DNA of 64,000 nt from Betaproteobacteria bacterium (GTDB taxonomy: Bacteria; Pseudomonadota; Gammaproteobacteria; Burkholderiales; JAEUOS01): contig JAQGMJ010000020.1 in assembly GCA_028292405.1 (NCBI GenBank), positions 123,013-187,012 of the forward strand, written 5' to 3'. How positions within the stretch are numbered: position 1 is the stretch's first letter; every line of letters begins with the position of its first letter. A program made the position numbers and the translations under genes. The notes beneath the pieces were generated by a model. It saw only the letters and a program-made list of their open reading frames with translations, was not told the origin of the DNA and did no database searches. Shown piece after piece: positions 1 to 8,279 of this stretch.

Positions 1-740
1 TTGTTGGCCGCCTGCATCTTGCGCCACAAGGTGATGCCGGCGCGCGGATCATAGCCCGCGCGCGCCGCCAGTTCCAGGCCGACGGTATCGGCCTCGGTCT
101 CGTCGTCGCGCGAGAACTTCAGCGAGAGCAGGCCGGCGGAGGCGCCGACGGCGGTGCTGCCGACGCGGCCCAGGCCCAAGGCATGGGAAAGAATATTCGC
201 TCCGGCATTGGTGGCGACCTGCTTGGCGATGCGCTCGCGCGCGTGCTCGCGCAAGGCATGGGCGATCTCGTGGCCCATGACGATGGCGATCTCGTCGTCG
301 CTCAACTGCAGGCCGTCGATGATGCCGGTGTAAAACGCGATCTTGCCGCCGGGCATGCAAAAGGCATTGATCTGCCGGCTGCCGATCAGGTTGATCTCCC
401 ATTTCCACTCCGCGGCGCGCGGGTTCCACTTCGGCGTAAAGGGCAGGATGCGCCGGGCCACTTCGCGGATGCGCCGCACCCGCGGGTCGTCCGGCGGCGC
501 CAGGGCGTTCTTCTGGATCGCCGCCTGTTTCAGTTGTTCGTACTGCTGGCCCGCCGCCTGCTCCACCTGGCCGGCCGGTACCAGGCGCGCCATGCTCGAG
601 GGCTTGCCCACGTCCACGCCCTCCTTTGGCTGCGCCTGGCTCCACGCCGGGCGGGCACAGCCGAGCAGAAGAGCCAGCGCGCAGGACAGCGGGAAAATGC
701 ACAGGCGCGCCGCAAAAAGGGGGAAGTGGCGTTTTTTCAC
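1..740 (-). CDS. M48 family metalloprotease, probable lipoprotein (C-terminus outside window)
   Basis: Zinc metalloprotease of the M48 family, probably acting in the periplasm on envelope proteins. The translation shows the zinc motif HEIAH and, about 45 residues later, ETEAD, which supplies the third zinc ligand. The gene starts with GTG at 740. The first ~30 residues form a hydrophobic signal ending LLLGC, which suggests lipidation, although Leu at -2 of the lipobox is not ideal. The reading frame is open to the left edge, so the C-terminal part is missing. It lies 28 bp downstream of the AmpG-like gene on the same strand, so they may be co-transcribed. LoiP/BepA-like proteins are the nearest known types, but the exact subgroup cannot be assigned. 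Confidence 0.85.
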   Translation of the reverse strand, partial: MKKRHFPLFAARLCIFPLSCALALLLGCARPAWSQAQPKEGVDVGKPSSMARLVPAGQVEQAAGQQYEQLKQAAIQKNALAPPDDPRVRRIREVARRILPFTPKWNPRAAEWKWEINLIGSRQINAFCMPGGKIAFYTGIIDGLQLSDDEIAIVMGHEIAHALREHARERIAKQVATNAGANILSHALGLGRVGSTAVGASAGLLSLKFSRDDETEADTVGLELAARAGYDPRAGITLWRKMQAAN

Positions 741-768
741 GCTGCGGGGCCGGCGGCTGTGATGACGT

Positions 769-2049
769 CTAGTCTGCCAGATCGGCAGACGCCGGCGCGG
801 GCGCTTCGCGCCAGGGCGCGATCTTCAGCAGCAGCAGCATGCCTGGGGCGGCCAGCACGGTGCAGCCGAGGAAAAAATTCAGCCAGCCCCAGTCCGCCAC
901 CAGGTAGCCGGTGGCGGCATTGGCGAAAGTACGCGGCACCGAGGCCAGGCTGGAGAACAGGGCGAATTGGGTCGCGGTGTAGCGCGGGTCGGTGGCGCGC
1001 GCCATGTAGGCGGTGAAAGCCGCAGTCCCCAGGCCGACACCGAAAGCTTCGAAGCCGATCACCCCGGCGAGTACCCAGACGTCGGGCCCGGTCTGCGTCA
1101 GAAGCGCGAACCCGAGGATCGAAACCCACTGCACCGCGCCGAACACCCACAGCGCGCGGTTGATCCCCAGGCGCAGCATCCACAGCCCGCCCACCAGGCC
1201 GCCGGCCACACTGGCCCACAGGCCGGCGTTTTTCGCCACCAGTCCGATCTGCGTCTTGGTAAAGCCGGTGTCCAGATAAAAGGCGGTGGCCAGCGAGGTA
1301 GCCATGCTGTCGCCCAGCTTGTAGAAAAAGATGAAGGTGAGAATCAGCAAGGCCTGCTTGATGCCGTCACGGCGGACGAATTCGCGAAACGGGAGCACCA
1401 CCGCGTCGTGCAGGGTCTTCGGCGGGGCGCCGTGCGCGGTGGGCTCGCTCACCAGAAAAGTGAGGGCAATACCGGGCAGCATGAACAGCGCGGTGATCCA
1501 GAACACACCGCTCCAAGGCAAGTGGTCGGAGAGAATCAGCGCCAGCGAGCCCGGCACCAGGCCGGCAAGCTTGTAGGCGTTGACGTGGATCGCCGTACCC
1601 AGGCCCTGCTCCGCATCGGGCAATATTTCGCGCCGGTAGGCGTCGATCACGATGTCCTGGCTAGCGGAGAGAAAGGCCAGCAAGCTGGTCATCAGCGCAA
1701 TCGTCGGCAGGTCGCTGTGCGGTGACAAGACGCCGAACATGGCGATGCAGGCCAGCAGCAGTACTTGCGTGAGCAGCATCCAGCCGCGGCGGCGGCCGAA
1801 CAGCGGCAGCGCATAGCGGTCCATCAGCGGCGACCAGAGGAATTTCCAGGTATAGGGAAACTGGATCAGCGCAAACAGGCCGAGGGTCTTCAGGTCCACG
1901 CCCTCGGTGCGCAGCCAGGCCTGCAGCAGATTCAGCACGATGAACAGCGGCAGCCCGGAGGAAAAGCCGAGGAAAACGCAAATCAGCATCCTGCGGTTGA
2001 GCAGGGCTTCGCGCACGGTCTCGCGCGGCTGGTTCTCGGCGGCTTGCAT
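769..2049 (-). CDS. ampG: AmpG-like muropeptide MFS transporter
   Basis: A 426-residue inner-membrane transporter of the major facilitator superfamily, AmpG group, which imports GlcNAc-anhydro-muropeptides for cell-wall recycling. The first segment, with FLGFSSGLPLFIVLNLLQAW, and the following KFLWSPLMDR loop are typical of AmpG. About 12 hydrophobic segments are visible and the length fits the shorter AmpG homologues. It starts 8 bp after metW ends and probably shares the metX-metW transcript. Linkage of ampG to metXW is common in betaproteobacteria and need not mean a shared function. No beta-lactamase gene is nearby. AmpG is inferred from sequence resemblance; another substrate is possible. 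Confidence 0.85.
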   Translation of the reverse strand: MQAAENQPRETVREALLNRRMLICVFLGFSSGLPLFIVLNLLQAWLRTEGVDLKTLGLFALIQFPYTWKFLWSPLMDRYALPLFGRRRGWMLLTQVLLLACIAMFGVLSPHSDLPTIALMTSLLAFLSASQDIVIDAYRREILPDAEQGLGTAIHVNAYKLAGLVPGSLALILSDHLPWSGVFWITALFMLPGIALTFLVSEPTAHGAPPKTLHDAVVLPFREFVRRDGIKQALLILTFIFFYKLGDSMATSLATAFYLDTGFTKTQIGLVAKNAGLWASVAGGLVGGLWMLRLGINRALWVFGAVQWVSILGFALLTQTGPDVWVLAGVIGFEAFGVGLGTAAFTAYMARATDPRYTATQFALFSSLASVPRTFANAATGYLVADWGWLNFFLGCTVLAAPGMLLLLKIAPWREAPAPASADLAD

Positions 2050-2057
2050 GCGGCGAA

Positions 2058-2660
2058 TTATCGCCGCTTTACCCTATAGATCGCCAGTTCGCCGTTGAGG
2101 TTCGGTTCGTCGGCCACGGGCTTGCCTTCGGTCAGTGCGACGAGGTCAAGTATTTCCAGTTCCAGCTTGGCGCACAGCTCCTCGAAATCGAGCATGGTGC
2201 ACAGGTGGATGTTCGGTGTGTTGTACCAGGCGAAGGGCAGTATTTTCGACACCGGCATGCGCCCGGCGGCCACCTGCTCGCGATTCGGCGCGTAGCCGAA
2301 ATTGGGGAAGGTGACGATGGCTTCGCGCCCCACCCGCACCATCTCCAGCAGCACGGCCTCGATGTGATGCATCGCCTGCAGGGTCTGCGACAGGATCACG
2401 CAGTCGAAGCCGGCGTCGCCGAAGGCGGCCAGGCCGCGCTCGAGGTCGCTCTGGATCACGTTGTTGCCGTTGGCCAGCGCCGCCAGCACATTGGCGTCGT
2501 CGATCTCGATGCCGTAGCCGAACACCTGCTTGTCGGTGCGCAGGTGGCGCAGCAAGGTGCCGTCGCCACAGCCGAGGTCAAGCACGCGCGTGCCGGCGCC
2601 GACCCAGGCGGAGATGACGGCATAGTCGGCGCGCAAGTTGTGTCCGTTGCCGTTGCTCAT
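2058..2660 (-). CDS. metW: Methionine biosynthesis protein MetW
   Basis: A 200-residue SAM-dependent methyltransferase-fold protein that accompanies homoserine O-acyltransferase MetX in many proteobacteria. The SAM-binding motif VLDLGCGDG is near residue 27, and a conserved core ([32 protein letters not shown]) marks it as MetW rather than a generic methyltransferase. Its ATG overlaps the metX stop codon (ATGA), which indicates translational coupling. Published work on related systems suggests that MetW supports MetX activity; that role is not visible in the sequence. It should fall under the riboswitch upstream of metX. Confidence 0.95.
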   Translation of the reverse strand: MSNGNGHNLRADYAVISAWVGAGTRVLDLGCGDGTLLRHLRTDKQVFGYGIEIDDANVLAALANGNNVIQSDLERGLAAFGDAGFDCVILSQTLQAMHHIEAVLLEMVRVGREAIVTFPNFGYAPNREQVAAGRMPVSKILPFAWYNTPNIHLCTMLDFEELCAKLELEILDLVALTEGKPVADEPNLNGELAIYRVKRR

Positions 2661-3865
2661 GCGCCCACCTCCGCGGCGATGCGTGCATAGTAGGCGCGCA
2701 CCAGGGCAAAATAGCGCGGATCTTCGAGCAAAAATTCGTCGTGGCCGTGCGGCGCGTCGATCTCGGCGTAGCTGACGTCGGCGCGGTTGGCGGTCAATGC
2801 CGTGACGATCTCGCGCGAGCGCGCGGGGGAAAAGCGCCAGTCGGTGGTGAAGGACACTACCAAAAATTTGACGTTCTTCGCACGCTCAAAGGCCAGCGCC
2901 AGGCTATTGTCGTAATCAGCGGCGGGGTCGAAATAGTCCAGCGCCTTGGTGATCAGCAAATAGGTGTTGGCATCGAAGTAGCCGGAGAACTTCTCGCCCT
3001 GGTGGCGCAGGTAGGACTCGATCTGGAACTCAGGCCCGTAACCGAACTGCATGCCGTCGCGCAGCACGCGGCCGAAGCGCTCGGCCATCACGTCGTCGGA
3101 CAAATAGGTGATGTGCCCGATCATCCGCGCCACCCGCAGGCCGCGCGCGGGCACCACGTTGTGTTCGTAGAAATGGCCGCCGTGAAAATCCGGGTCGGTG
3201 ATGATGGCCTGGCGCGCCACTTCATTGAAGGCGATGTTCTGCGCCGAGAGCTTGGGGGTAGAAGCCACCACCAGCGCATGGCCGACGCGCGCCGGATAGG
3301 CGATGGCCCATTGCAGCGCCTGCATCGCGCCCAGCGAGCCACCCATGACGGCGGCGAAGCGGGCGATGCCGAGGTGGTCGGCCAGTTGCGCCTGGGCATT
3401 GACCCAGTCTTCCACCGTTACCACCGGAAAGTCGGCGCCATAGGGCTTGTGGGTGGCGGGGTTGATGTGGCGCGGGCCGGAGGAGCCGAAGCAGCCGCCG
3501 AGGTTGTTCACCCCGACGACGAAAAACCGGTTGGTGTCCAGGGGCTTGCCCGGTCCCACCATGTTGTCCCACCAGCCCAGGCTCTCGGGGTCGTCGTTAT
3601 AGGTGCCGGCGACGTGGTGCGAGGCATTGAGGGCGTGGCACACCAGCACGGCATTGGACTTGTCGGCATTCAGCGTGCCGTAGGTCTCGTACATCAGTTC
3701 GAAAGCGGGAATTGCCTTGCCGCTCTTGAATATAAAGGGCGTGTCGAAGCGCGCCAGCCGGGGCGACACATTGCCGATCGAAGACAGGACAGCGTTCACG
3801 GATTGACCCAACAAAAAAAGCCCGGTCAGCTTGGGGCTAATCGGGCTTCGCGCGGGTGGATGCAC
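2657..3865 (-). CDS. metX: Homoserine O-acyltransferase MetX
   Basis: Acylates homoserine, the first committed step of methionine synthesis, in the cytoplasm. It is an alpha/beta hydrolase fold with the nucleophile motif GGSLGAMQ, Asp in TDWRFSP and His in APHGHDEF. Acetyl- versus succinyl-CoA use cannot be read with confidence from sequence alone. Two starts are possible. The GTG at 3865 sits 6 bp after an AAAGAGG Shine-Dalgarno within the SAM-II-like aptamer and gives 402 residues. The GTG at 3799 gives 380 residues, which fits the family length better, but it lies beyond the terminator and has a weak ribosome site. The 3865 start is given because of its better site. The gene overlaps metW by 4 bp. 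Confidence 0.95.
   Translation of the reverse strand: MHPPARSPISPKLTGLFLLGQSVNAVLSSIGNVSPRLARFDTPFIFKSGKAIPAFELMYETYGTLNADKSNAVLVCHALNASHHVAGTYNDDPESLGWWDNMVGPGKPLDTNRFFVVGVNNLGGCFGSSGPRHINPATHKPYGADFPVVTVEDWVNAQAQLADHLGIARFAAVMGGSLGAMQALQWAIAYPARVGHALVVASTPKLSAQNIAFNEVARQAIITDPDFHGGHFYEHNVVPARGLRVARMIGHITYLSDDVMAERFGRVLRDGMQFGYGPEFQIESYLRHQGEKFSGYFDANTYLLITKALDYFDPAADYDNSLALAFERAKNVKFLVVSFTTDWRFSPARSREIVTALTANRADVSYAEIDAPHGHDEFLLEDPRYFALVRAYYARIAAEVGA
3813..3847 (-). terminator. Intrinsic terminator in the metX leader
   Basis: On the minus strand AGCCCG and CGGGCT form a stem around a 23-base loop that holds AGC/GCT pairs, followed at once by seven U. It lies between the SAM-II-like aptamer and the metX core start, so it is well placed as a transcription attenuator. 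It could also simply end upstream readthrough. The segment AAGCTGA in the loop is complementary to TCAGCTT in the aptamer. Confidence 0.75.
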
Positions 3866-3869
3866 CGCT

Positions 3870-3926
3870 CACCTCTTTAGCCGCATTTATAAAGCGCCCG
3901 CAAGCTGATATTCAAATCGGCGCTGA
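3870..3926 (-). promoter_or_regulatory. SAM-II (SAM-alpha) type riboswitch aptamer upstream of metX
   Basis: Read on the minus strand, P1 is AGCGCC (3919-3924) paired with GGCGCT (3893-3898). The loop begins GATTTGA, and the 3' part ATAAATGCGGCTAAAGAGG closely follows the SAM-II conserved tail (AUAAAUGUAGCUAAAAAGG). The AAAGAGG tail is also a Shine-Dalgarno 6 bp before the GTG at 3865. SAM-II aptamers bind S-adenosylmethionine and typically control metA/metX-type genes by hiding the ribosome site. A terminator follows 23 bp downstream. A covariance-model search was not run. Confidence 0.8.
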
Positions 3927-3930
3927 AACC

Positions 3931-3936
3931 ATTGTA
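3931..3936 (-). promoter_or_regulatory. -10 box for the metX leader
   Basis: TACAAT on the minus strand, ending 6 bp before the riboswitch P1 stem, so transcription would start at or just before the aptamer. It lies just upstream of position 3939, the stop codon of the preceding gene. No good -35 was found at 16-18 bp, so the assignment rests on the -10 sequence and its position. Confidence 0.5.
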
Positions 3937-3938
3937 GC

Positions 3939-4439
3939 TCAATTCGGGGACGGTTTCTCCGGAGCGGGGGCGGCGGCCGGCAGGTCGGCCAGGCTTTGCG
4001 GCGGCTGCTGCCAGCCTTCGCGGCGCACGCTGCGGCGCGGCTTCGCGCGGCGCATGATCGGCCCGCTGATGCTGTATTCGTGCAGCTTGGAAAGCACCAG
4101 CTTGCGCAGCTCCACCGGCATGTCGGCCGATTCGCGCATGAAGCGGCTGTTCACTTTTTCCGCGTCATACGGCCCGTTGGCCACCAGGATGGGCGTGGCG
4201 TTGCCGCCGCTGCCGTGCGGACCGCTGCCCTCGCCATCATCGACGCCGTCATGGAAAAAACCGATGTCCTTTTTCCAGGTGATGGCGCGCTCGTTGCGCC
4301 GCAGGTCGTAGCAGAGCTGGAGCATGGCGGGAGTGCCGTCGGCCTGGCTCCAGATGAACAGATCGAAATAGTCGCTCTGGAACCAGCGCCGGGTAAGCGC
4401 GGGGTCGTGCTGCTGCAGGTTACGGATTTCGCGGAGCAT
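3939..4439 (-). CDS. Conserved hypothetical protein
   Basis: A 166-residue soluble protein that starts MLREIRNLQQ and contains RRWFQSDYFDLFIW and LQLCYDLRRNERAITW. This arrangement resembles a small family of uncharacterised betaproteobacterial proteins; no function is known to me. The last ~45 residues are basic and then Pro/Ala-rich and look disordered. The ATG at 4439 was chosen because it follows ptsI by 7 bp and matches the conserved beginning; an upstream start inside ptsI would add 9 residues. Its position after ptsI on the same strand suggests co-transcription with the PTS genes. Confidence 0.75.
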   Translation of the reverse strand: MLREIRNLQQHDPALTRRWFQSDYFDLFIWSQADGTPAMLQLCYDLRRNERAITWKKDIGFFHDGVDDGEGSGPHGSGGNATPILVANGPYDAEKVNSRFMRESADMPVELRKLVLSKLHEYSISGPIMRRAKPRRSVRREGWQQPPQSLADLPAAAPAPEKPSPN

Positions 4440-4446
4440 GGGGGGC

Positions 4447-6192
4447 CTAACAGGCGTTGAGTGCATCGACCAAGTCGCGCAACCGGTCCGGCTCCTCGGC
4501 GCGCAGGATGCGCTTGACGTGTTCGCCTGCCTCGGCCAGCTCGGTGCCGACTATGCGCTGCTTGACCGCCAGCAGATTGGCCGGGTGCATGGAAAACTGC
4601 TTCAGGCCCATGCCCAGCAGCAGACGCGTCATGCGCAGCTCGCCGGCCATTTCGCCGCACACCGCCACCGGCACCCGCGCCTTGGCGCCGCCGCGGATGG
4701 TCTGCGAGATCAGGCCGAGCACCGCCGGGTGCAGAGGGTCATAGAGGTAGGCCACTTCGTCGTCGGCGCGGTCGATCGCTAGCGTGTACTGGATTAGGTC
4801 GTTGGTGCCGATCGACAGGTAATCGAGCTTTTTCACGAACAGGCCGAGGGAGAGGGCGGCGGCGGGAATCTCGATCATGCCGCCGACTTGCACCTCGGTT
4901 GCGTAGGGCGTGCCCTCGATGTCGAGCTGCTCCTTGGCCATGCCGATGAAATACTTCGCCTGCGCCACTTCGTGCGCGTGCGCGATCATCGGCAGCAGGA
5001 TTTTGACCTTGCCATAGTGCGAGGCGCGCAGGATGGCGCGCAATTGCGCGAGAAAGATCTGCGGCTCGGCCAGGCAATAGCGGATCGCGCGCAGGCCCAG
5101 CGCCGGGTTGAGCGCGGTCTGCTCACGCGCCATGCTCTCGGCTTCCTTGTCGGCGCCGATGTCCAGTGTGCGGATGGTCACCGGCATGCCAGCCATCGCC
5201 TCCACCACCTTGCGGTAGGACTCAAACTGCTCGTCTTCGGAGGGCAATTCCTTGCGGTTCATGAAGAGGAATTCGGTGCGGAACAAGCCGATGCCGGTGG
5301 CGCCGGCCTCGCGCGCGACGATGGCATCCTCCGGCAGTTCGATATTGGCGTGCAACTCGATCTCGGCGCCATCGAGCGTGGTGGCGCTGGCGTGGCGCAG
5401 GCGCTCGAGCTTCTTTTTCTCCAGCGCCATCGCGCCGCGCTTCCAGCGGTATTCTTCCAGCACCGGCGCGTCGGGGGCTACTATTAGCACGCCGCTGCTG
5501 CCATCGAGAATCAGCCAGTCGTCCTCGCCGATCATCTCGCGCGCATGGTGCAGGGCGACGATCGCCGGCAGGGCGAGGCTGCGCGCCAGAATGGCGGTGT
5601 GCGAGGTGGGGCCGCCGACATCGGTGACGAAACCGGCGAACTGGTGCTCCTTGAACAGCAGCATGTCGGCGGGCGAAAGATCGTGGGCCACCACCACCAT
5701 CTCGCCCTCCTGCGAGCGCGCCTTGGCCAGCGCGGACTCGATCGGCGACTTCGCCCCGGTCAGCGCCTTCAGGATGCGCTCGACCACCTGGGTGATGTCG
5801 TTCTGCCGTTCACGCAAATAAGCGTCTTCGATCTCCTCGAACTGCGCCACCAGGGTATCCATCTGCTGGATCAGCGCCCACTCGGCGTTGCAGCGCCGCT
5901 CCTCGATGATGCGCAGGGGCTCCTTGGAGATCATCGGATCGGCAAGGATCATCGAGTGCAGGTCGATGAAGGTTCCGAGGTCGCCGGGCGCCGCGGCCGA
6001 CAGCGAATCGTGCAGGGTACGCAGCTCAGCCTGCACCGCCTGCACGGCGGCGGTATAACGCACCATTTCGTCCTTCACCCGCTCCAGCTCAACCAGGTAG
6101 TGCGAAACGTCGAGCGACACCGGCGTGATCAGGTGCGCCCGCCCGATGGCAATGCCGCCGGAAACGGGAATGCCGTGCAGGGTAAAACTCAT
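4447..6192 (-). CDS. ptsI: Phosphoenolpyruvate-protein phosphotransferase (PTS enzyme I)
   Basis: Enzyme I takes phosphate from PEP onto a histidine and passes it to HPr. The translation of 581 residues shows the phosphohistidine motif GGPTSHTAILARS, the PEP-binding core GIGLFRTEFLFM, and the C-terminal catalytic cysteine in VCGEMAGE. The chosen ATG gives MSFTLHGIPVSGGIAIGRA, a typical beginning for this family; another ATG lies 12 bp upstream. Together with ptsH and an EIIA gene, and with no sugar permease (EIIBC) nearby, it looks like the incomplete regulatory PTS common in betaproteobacteria. About 210 bp separate it from ptsH. Confidence 0.95.
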   Translation of the reverse strand: MSFTLHGIPVSGGIAIGRAHLITPVSLDVSHYLVELERVKDEMVRYTAAVQAVQAELRTLHDSLSAAAPGDLGTFIDLHSMILADPMISKEPLRIIEERRCNAEWALIQQMDTLVAQFEEIEDAYLRERQNDITQVVERILKALTGAKSPIESALAKARSQEGEMVVVAHDLSPADMLLFKEHQFAGFVTDVGGPTSHTAILARSLALPAIVALHHAREMIGEDDWLILDGSSGVLIVAPDAPVLEEYRWKRGAMALEKKKLERLRHASATTLDGAEIELHANIELPEDAIVAREAGATGIGLFRTEFLFMNRKELPSEDEQFESYRKVVEAMAGMPVTIRTLDIGADKEAESMAREQTALNPALGLRAIRYCLAEPQIFLAQLRAILRASHYGKVKILLPMIAHAHEVAQAKYFIGMAKEQLDIEGTPYATEVQVGGMIEIPAAALSLGLFVKKLDYLSIGTNDLIQYTLAIDRADDEVAYLYDPLHPAVLGLISQTIRGGAKARVPVAVCGEMAGELRMTRLLLGMGLKQFSMHPANLLAVKQRIVGTELAEAGEHVKRILRAEEPDRLRDLVDALNAC

Positions 6193-6402
6193 TGGTCGCG
6201 CCATCTCGGCTGCGTGGCTAAGGTCACACGTTGTCTCCGCGCTCTTATCGGAGCGCTGCCACGGCACACATTTGTTGATTGCGACATTGGTGCACCCGGA
6301 TGGTTTTGCTTTTTTCGTTGCTGCCTGGCATGCAATCGACCGCTCATCTACAAAATGAGGCCGGCGATTTCCCTTCATCTAAAACCGGACAAATGCTCCG
6401 TC

Positions 6403-6675
6403 TTATTTTCCCTCGCCAAACTTGTCGGCGATCAGCTTTTGCAGCGCAGACATCGCGTCATTCTCGTCCGCGCCGGTGGTTTCGATCTGCACCTTGGAGC
6501 CGATGCCGGCAGCCAGCATCATCACCCCCATGATGCTCTTGCCATTGACGCGGCGGCCGTTACGCGAAAGCCAGACTTCGCTTTTGTATTGCGCGGCCAG
6601 CTGGGTCAGCTTGGCCGAGGCCCGTGCATGCAGGCCCAGCTGGTTGATGATTTCGACTTCAGCCGTTTGCGGCAT
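6403..6675 (-). CDS. ptsH: Phosphocarrier protein HPr
   Basis: A 90-residue HPr that relays phosphate between enzyme I and EIIA. The phosphorylated histidine lies in GLHARAS near residue 15, and the regulatory serine region GKSIMGVMMLA near residue 46 is kept, so control by an HPr kinase is possible, although none is in the window. Its start overlaps the end of the EIIA gene by 17 bp, which indicates coupled translation. Confidence 0.95.
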   Translation of the reverse strand: MPQTAEVEIINQLGLHARASAKLTQLAAQYKSEVWLSRNGRRVNGKSIMGVMMLAAGIGSKVQIETTGADENDAMSALQKLIADKFGEGK

Positions 6676-7072
6676 TACACGGATCCTTGGAAATTTGCAC
6701 CACGCCGCCAGTCCCTCCCAATAGGGCCTTGGCGACGACTTGTTCGAACGGCAGATGGCGATAGGCCACGGCTTTTACAAGCATCGGCAGGTTGACGCCG
6801 GCGAAGGCCTCGACCTTGCCCCCCTCACCCATCAACTTGCAGGCCACGTTGGAAGGGGTGGCGCCGTACATGTCCACGAAGACGATCAGACCGTCGCCGC
6901 GGTCCAGAGTTGCAACCAGCCCGCGCGCCTTTGCCAGCACTTCGGCTTGCGCGTCGCCCGACCGCACCTTGAGCGTGCGCACGTTCGCCGGCGCCTGGCC
7001 GAGCACATGCGCGGCGGTGGCGAGCAGCGCGTCGCCAAGTTCGTCGTGGGTGATGAGCAGAAAACCGATCAT
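6659..7072 (-). CDS. PTS EIIA component, mannose/ManX type
   Basis: A 137-residue EIIA-Man-fold protein. It begins MIGFLLITHDELGDALL, with the likely phosphorylated His near residue 9, and contains the conserved VDMYGATPSNVA and VNLPMLVKA segments. Such stand-alone EIIA proteins receive phosphate from HPr and are thought to act in regulation when no EIIB/EIIC genes are present. The ATG at 7072 matches the conserved start of the family; a longer frame to 7162 is open but adds an atypical basic stretch. It lies upstream of ptsH and ptsI on one strand. Confidence 0.9.
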   Translation of the reverse strand: MIGFLLITHDELGDALLATAAHVLGQAPANVRTLKVRSGDAQAEVLAKARGLVATLDRGDGLIVFVDMYGATPSNVACKLMGEGGKVEAFAGVNLPMLVKAVAYRHLPFEQVVAKALLGGTGGVVQISKDPCNAANG

Positions 7073-7240
7073 TGCAGCTGGCTTGAGACCCGGTGTCCGG
7101 CGCGTAACAGTGCGCCGGTTACGAATATACCGCACGCACGGGTCCAGGGTGGCGCGAAGCACCCGGCGGATTTTGCCTCAGGCGCAAGGCGAAGTCTGTG
7201 AACTGGTTCACATGCGGCGCCAAGCCGCGCCCGCCCCTGC

Positions 7241-8185
7241 TTACTTCGAGGCCGCTGCCTCGACGGCGTCGATGAACAGCGCAGCGACATTGCAGCCGGT
7301 CTGCTGGGTGATTTCCTGGAAACAGGTCGGCGAGGTGACGTTGATCTCGGTAAGGTTTTCGCCGATCACGTCCAGCCCGACCAGCAACAGGCCGCGCGAC
7401 CAGAGGATGGGCCCGAGCGTCTCGGCGATCTCGCGGTCGCGTGCAGTCAGTTCGCGCGCCACGCCGGTGCCGCCGGCGGCGAGGTTTCCCCGCGTCTCGC
7501 CCGCCTTCGGGATGCGCGCCAGGCAATAAGGCACCGGCTTGCCGGCGATCAGCAAAATGCGCTTGTCGCCATCGGCGATCGCCGGCAGGTATTTTTGCGC
7601 CATGATGGTCTCATGGCCATCGCGCCCCAGGGTCTCGATGATCACCGAGAGATTCGGCTCGCCCTGGCCGACGCGAAAAATTCCGGTGCCGCCCATGCCG
7701 TCGAGCGGCTTGAACACCGCCTGGCCGTGCTCGGCGACAAAGGCGCGCAACTCGTCGCCGCGGCGCGTCGCCAGGGTCGGCGCGGTGAACTGCGGAAATT
7801 CGGCAATCGACAATTTTTCGCTGTGGCTGCGGATCGCCGCCGGGTTGTTGAACACTTTCGCGCCCTGGAGCATGGCGCGCTCAAGCAGATGGGTGGAGTA
7901 GAAATACTCCATGTCGAAGGGCGGGTCCTTGCGCATGATCACCGCGTCAAAGGCGGTGAGCACCTCTCGCGCCGACGGCTCCAGGGTAAACCAGGCCTTC
8001 TTGTCGCCAGTCAGGGTCAGGCGGCTGGCGTGCGCATGCACTTTTCCGGCGGCCAGCAACAAGTCTTCCTGCAGGCAGGTATGGATCGCGTAGCCGCGCG
8101 CGGCGGCCTCGACCATCATGACGTAGGTCGAATCCTTGTAGATTTTGAAGGTCTCGGGGGGATCGACGACAAAAAGCAGGCGCAT
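7241..8185 (-). CDS. gshB: Glutathione synthetase
   Basis: ATP-dependent ligase that adds glycine to gamma-glutamylcysteine. The 314-residue protein has the standard length and ATP-grasp features: FKPLDGMGGTGIF, AQKYLPAIADGDKRILLI, and the metal-binding end LLVGLDVIGENLTEINVTSPT. It lies 94 bp downstream of gshA on the same strand, so the two steps of glutathione synthesis are encoded together. A 168 bp gap without a clear gene separates it from the EIIA gene. Confidence 0.97.
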   Translation of the reverse strand: MRLLFVVDPPETFKIYKDSTYVMMVEAAARGYAIHTCLQEDLLLAAGKVHAHASRLTLTGDKKAWFTLEPSAREVLTAFDAVIMRKDPPFDMEYFYSTHLLERAMLQGAKVFNNPAAIRSHSEKLSIAEFPQFTAPTLATRRGDELRAFVAEHGQAVFKPLDGMGGTGIFRVGQGEPNLSVIIETLGRDGHETIMAQKYLPAIADGDKRILLIAGKPVPYCLARIPKAGETRGNLAAGGTGVARELTARDREIAETLGPILWSRGLLLVGLDVIGENLTEINVTSPTCFQEITQQTGCNVAALFIDAVEAAASK

Positions 8186-8279
8186 GGCAGGCTCGGGGTG
8201 CGTGTGTGGCTGAAAGGACGACGGAGGCCGGGCAAGAACCGGGCGAAGGCCGCAAATGCGGCCCCGCCCGCCGCGGTCA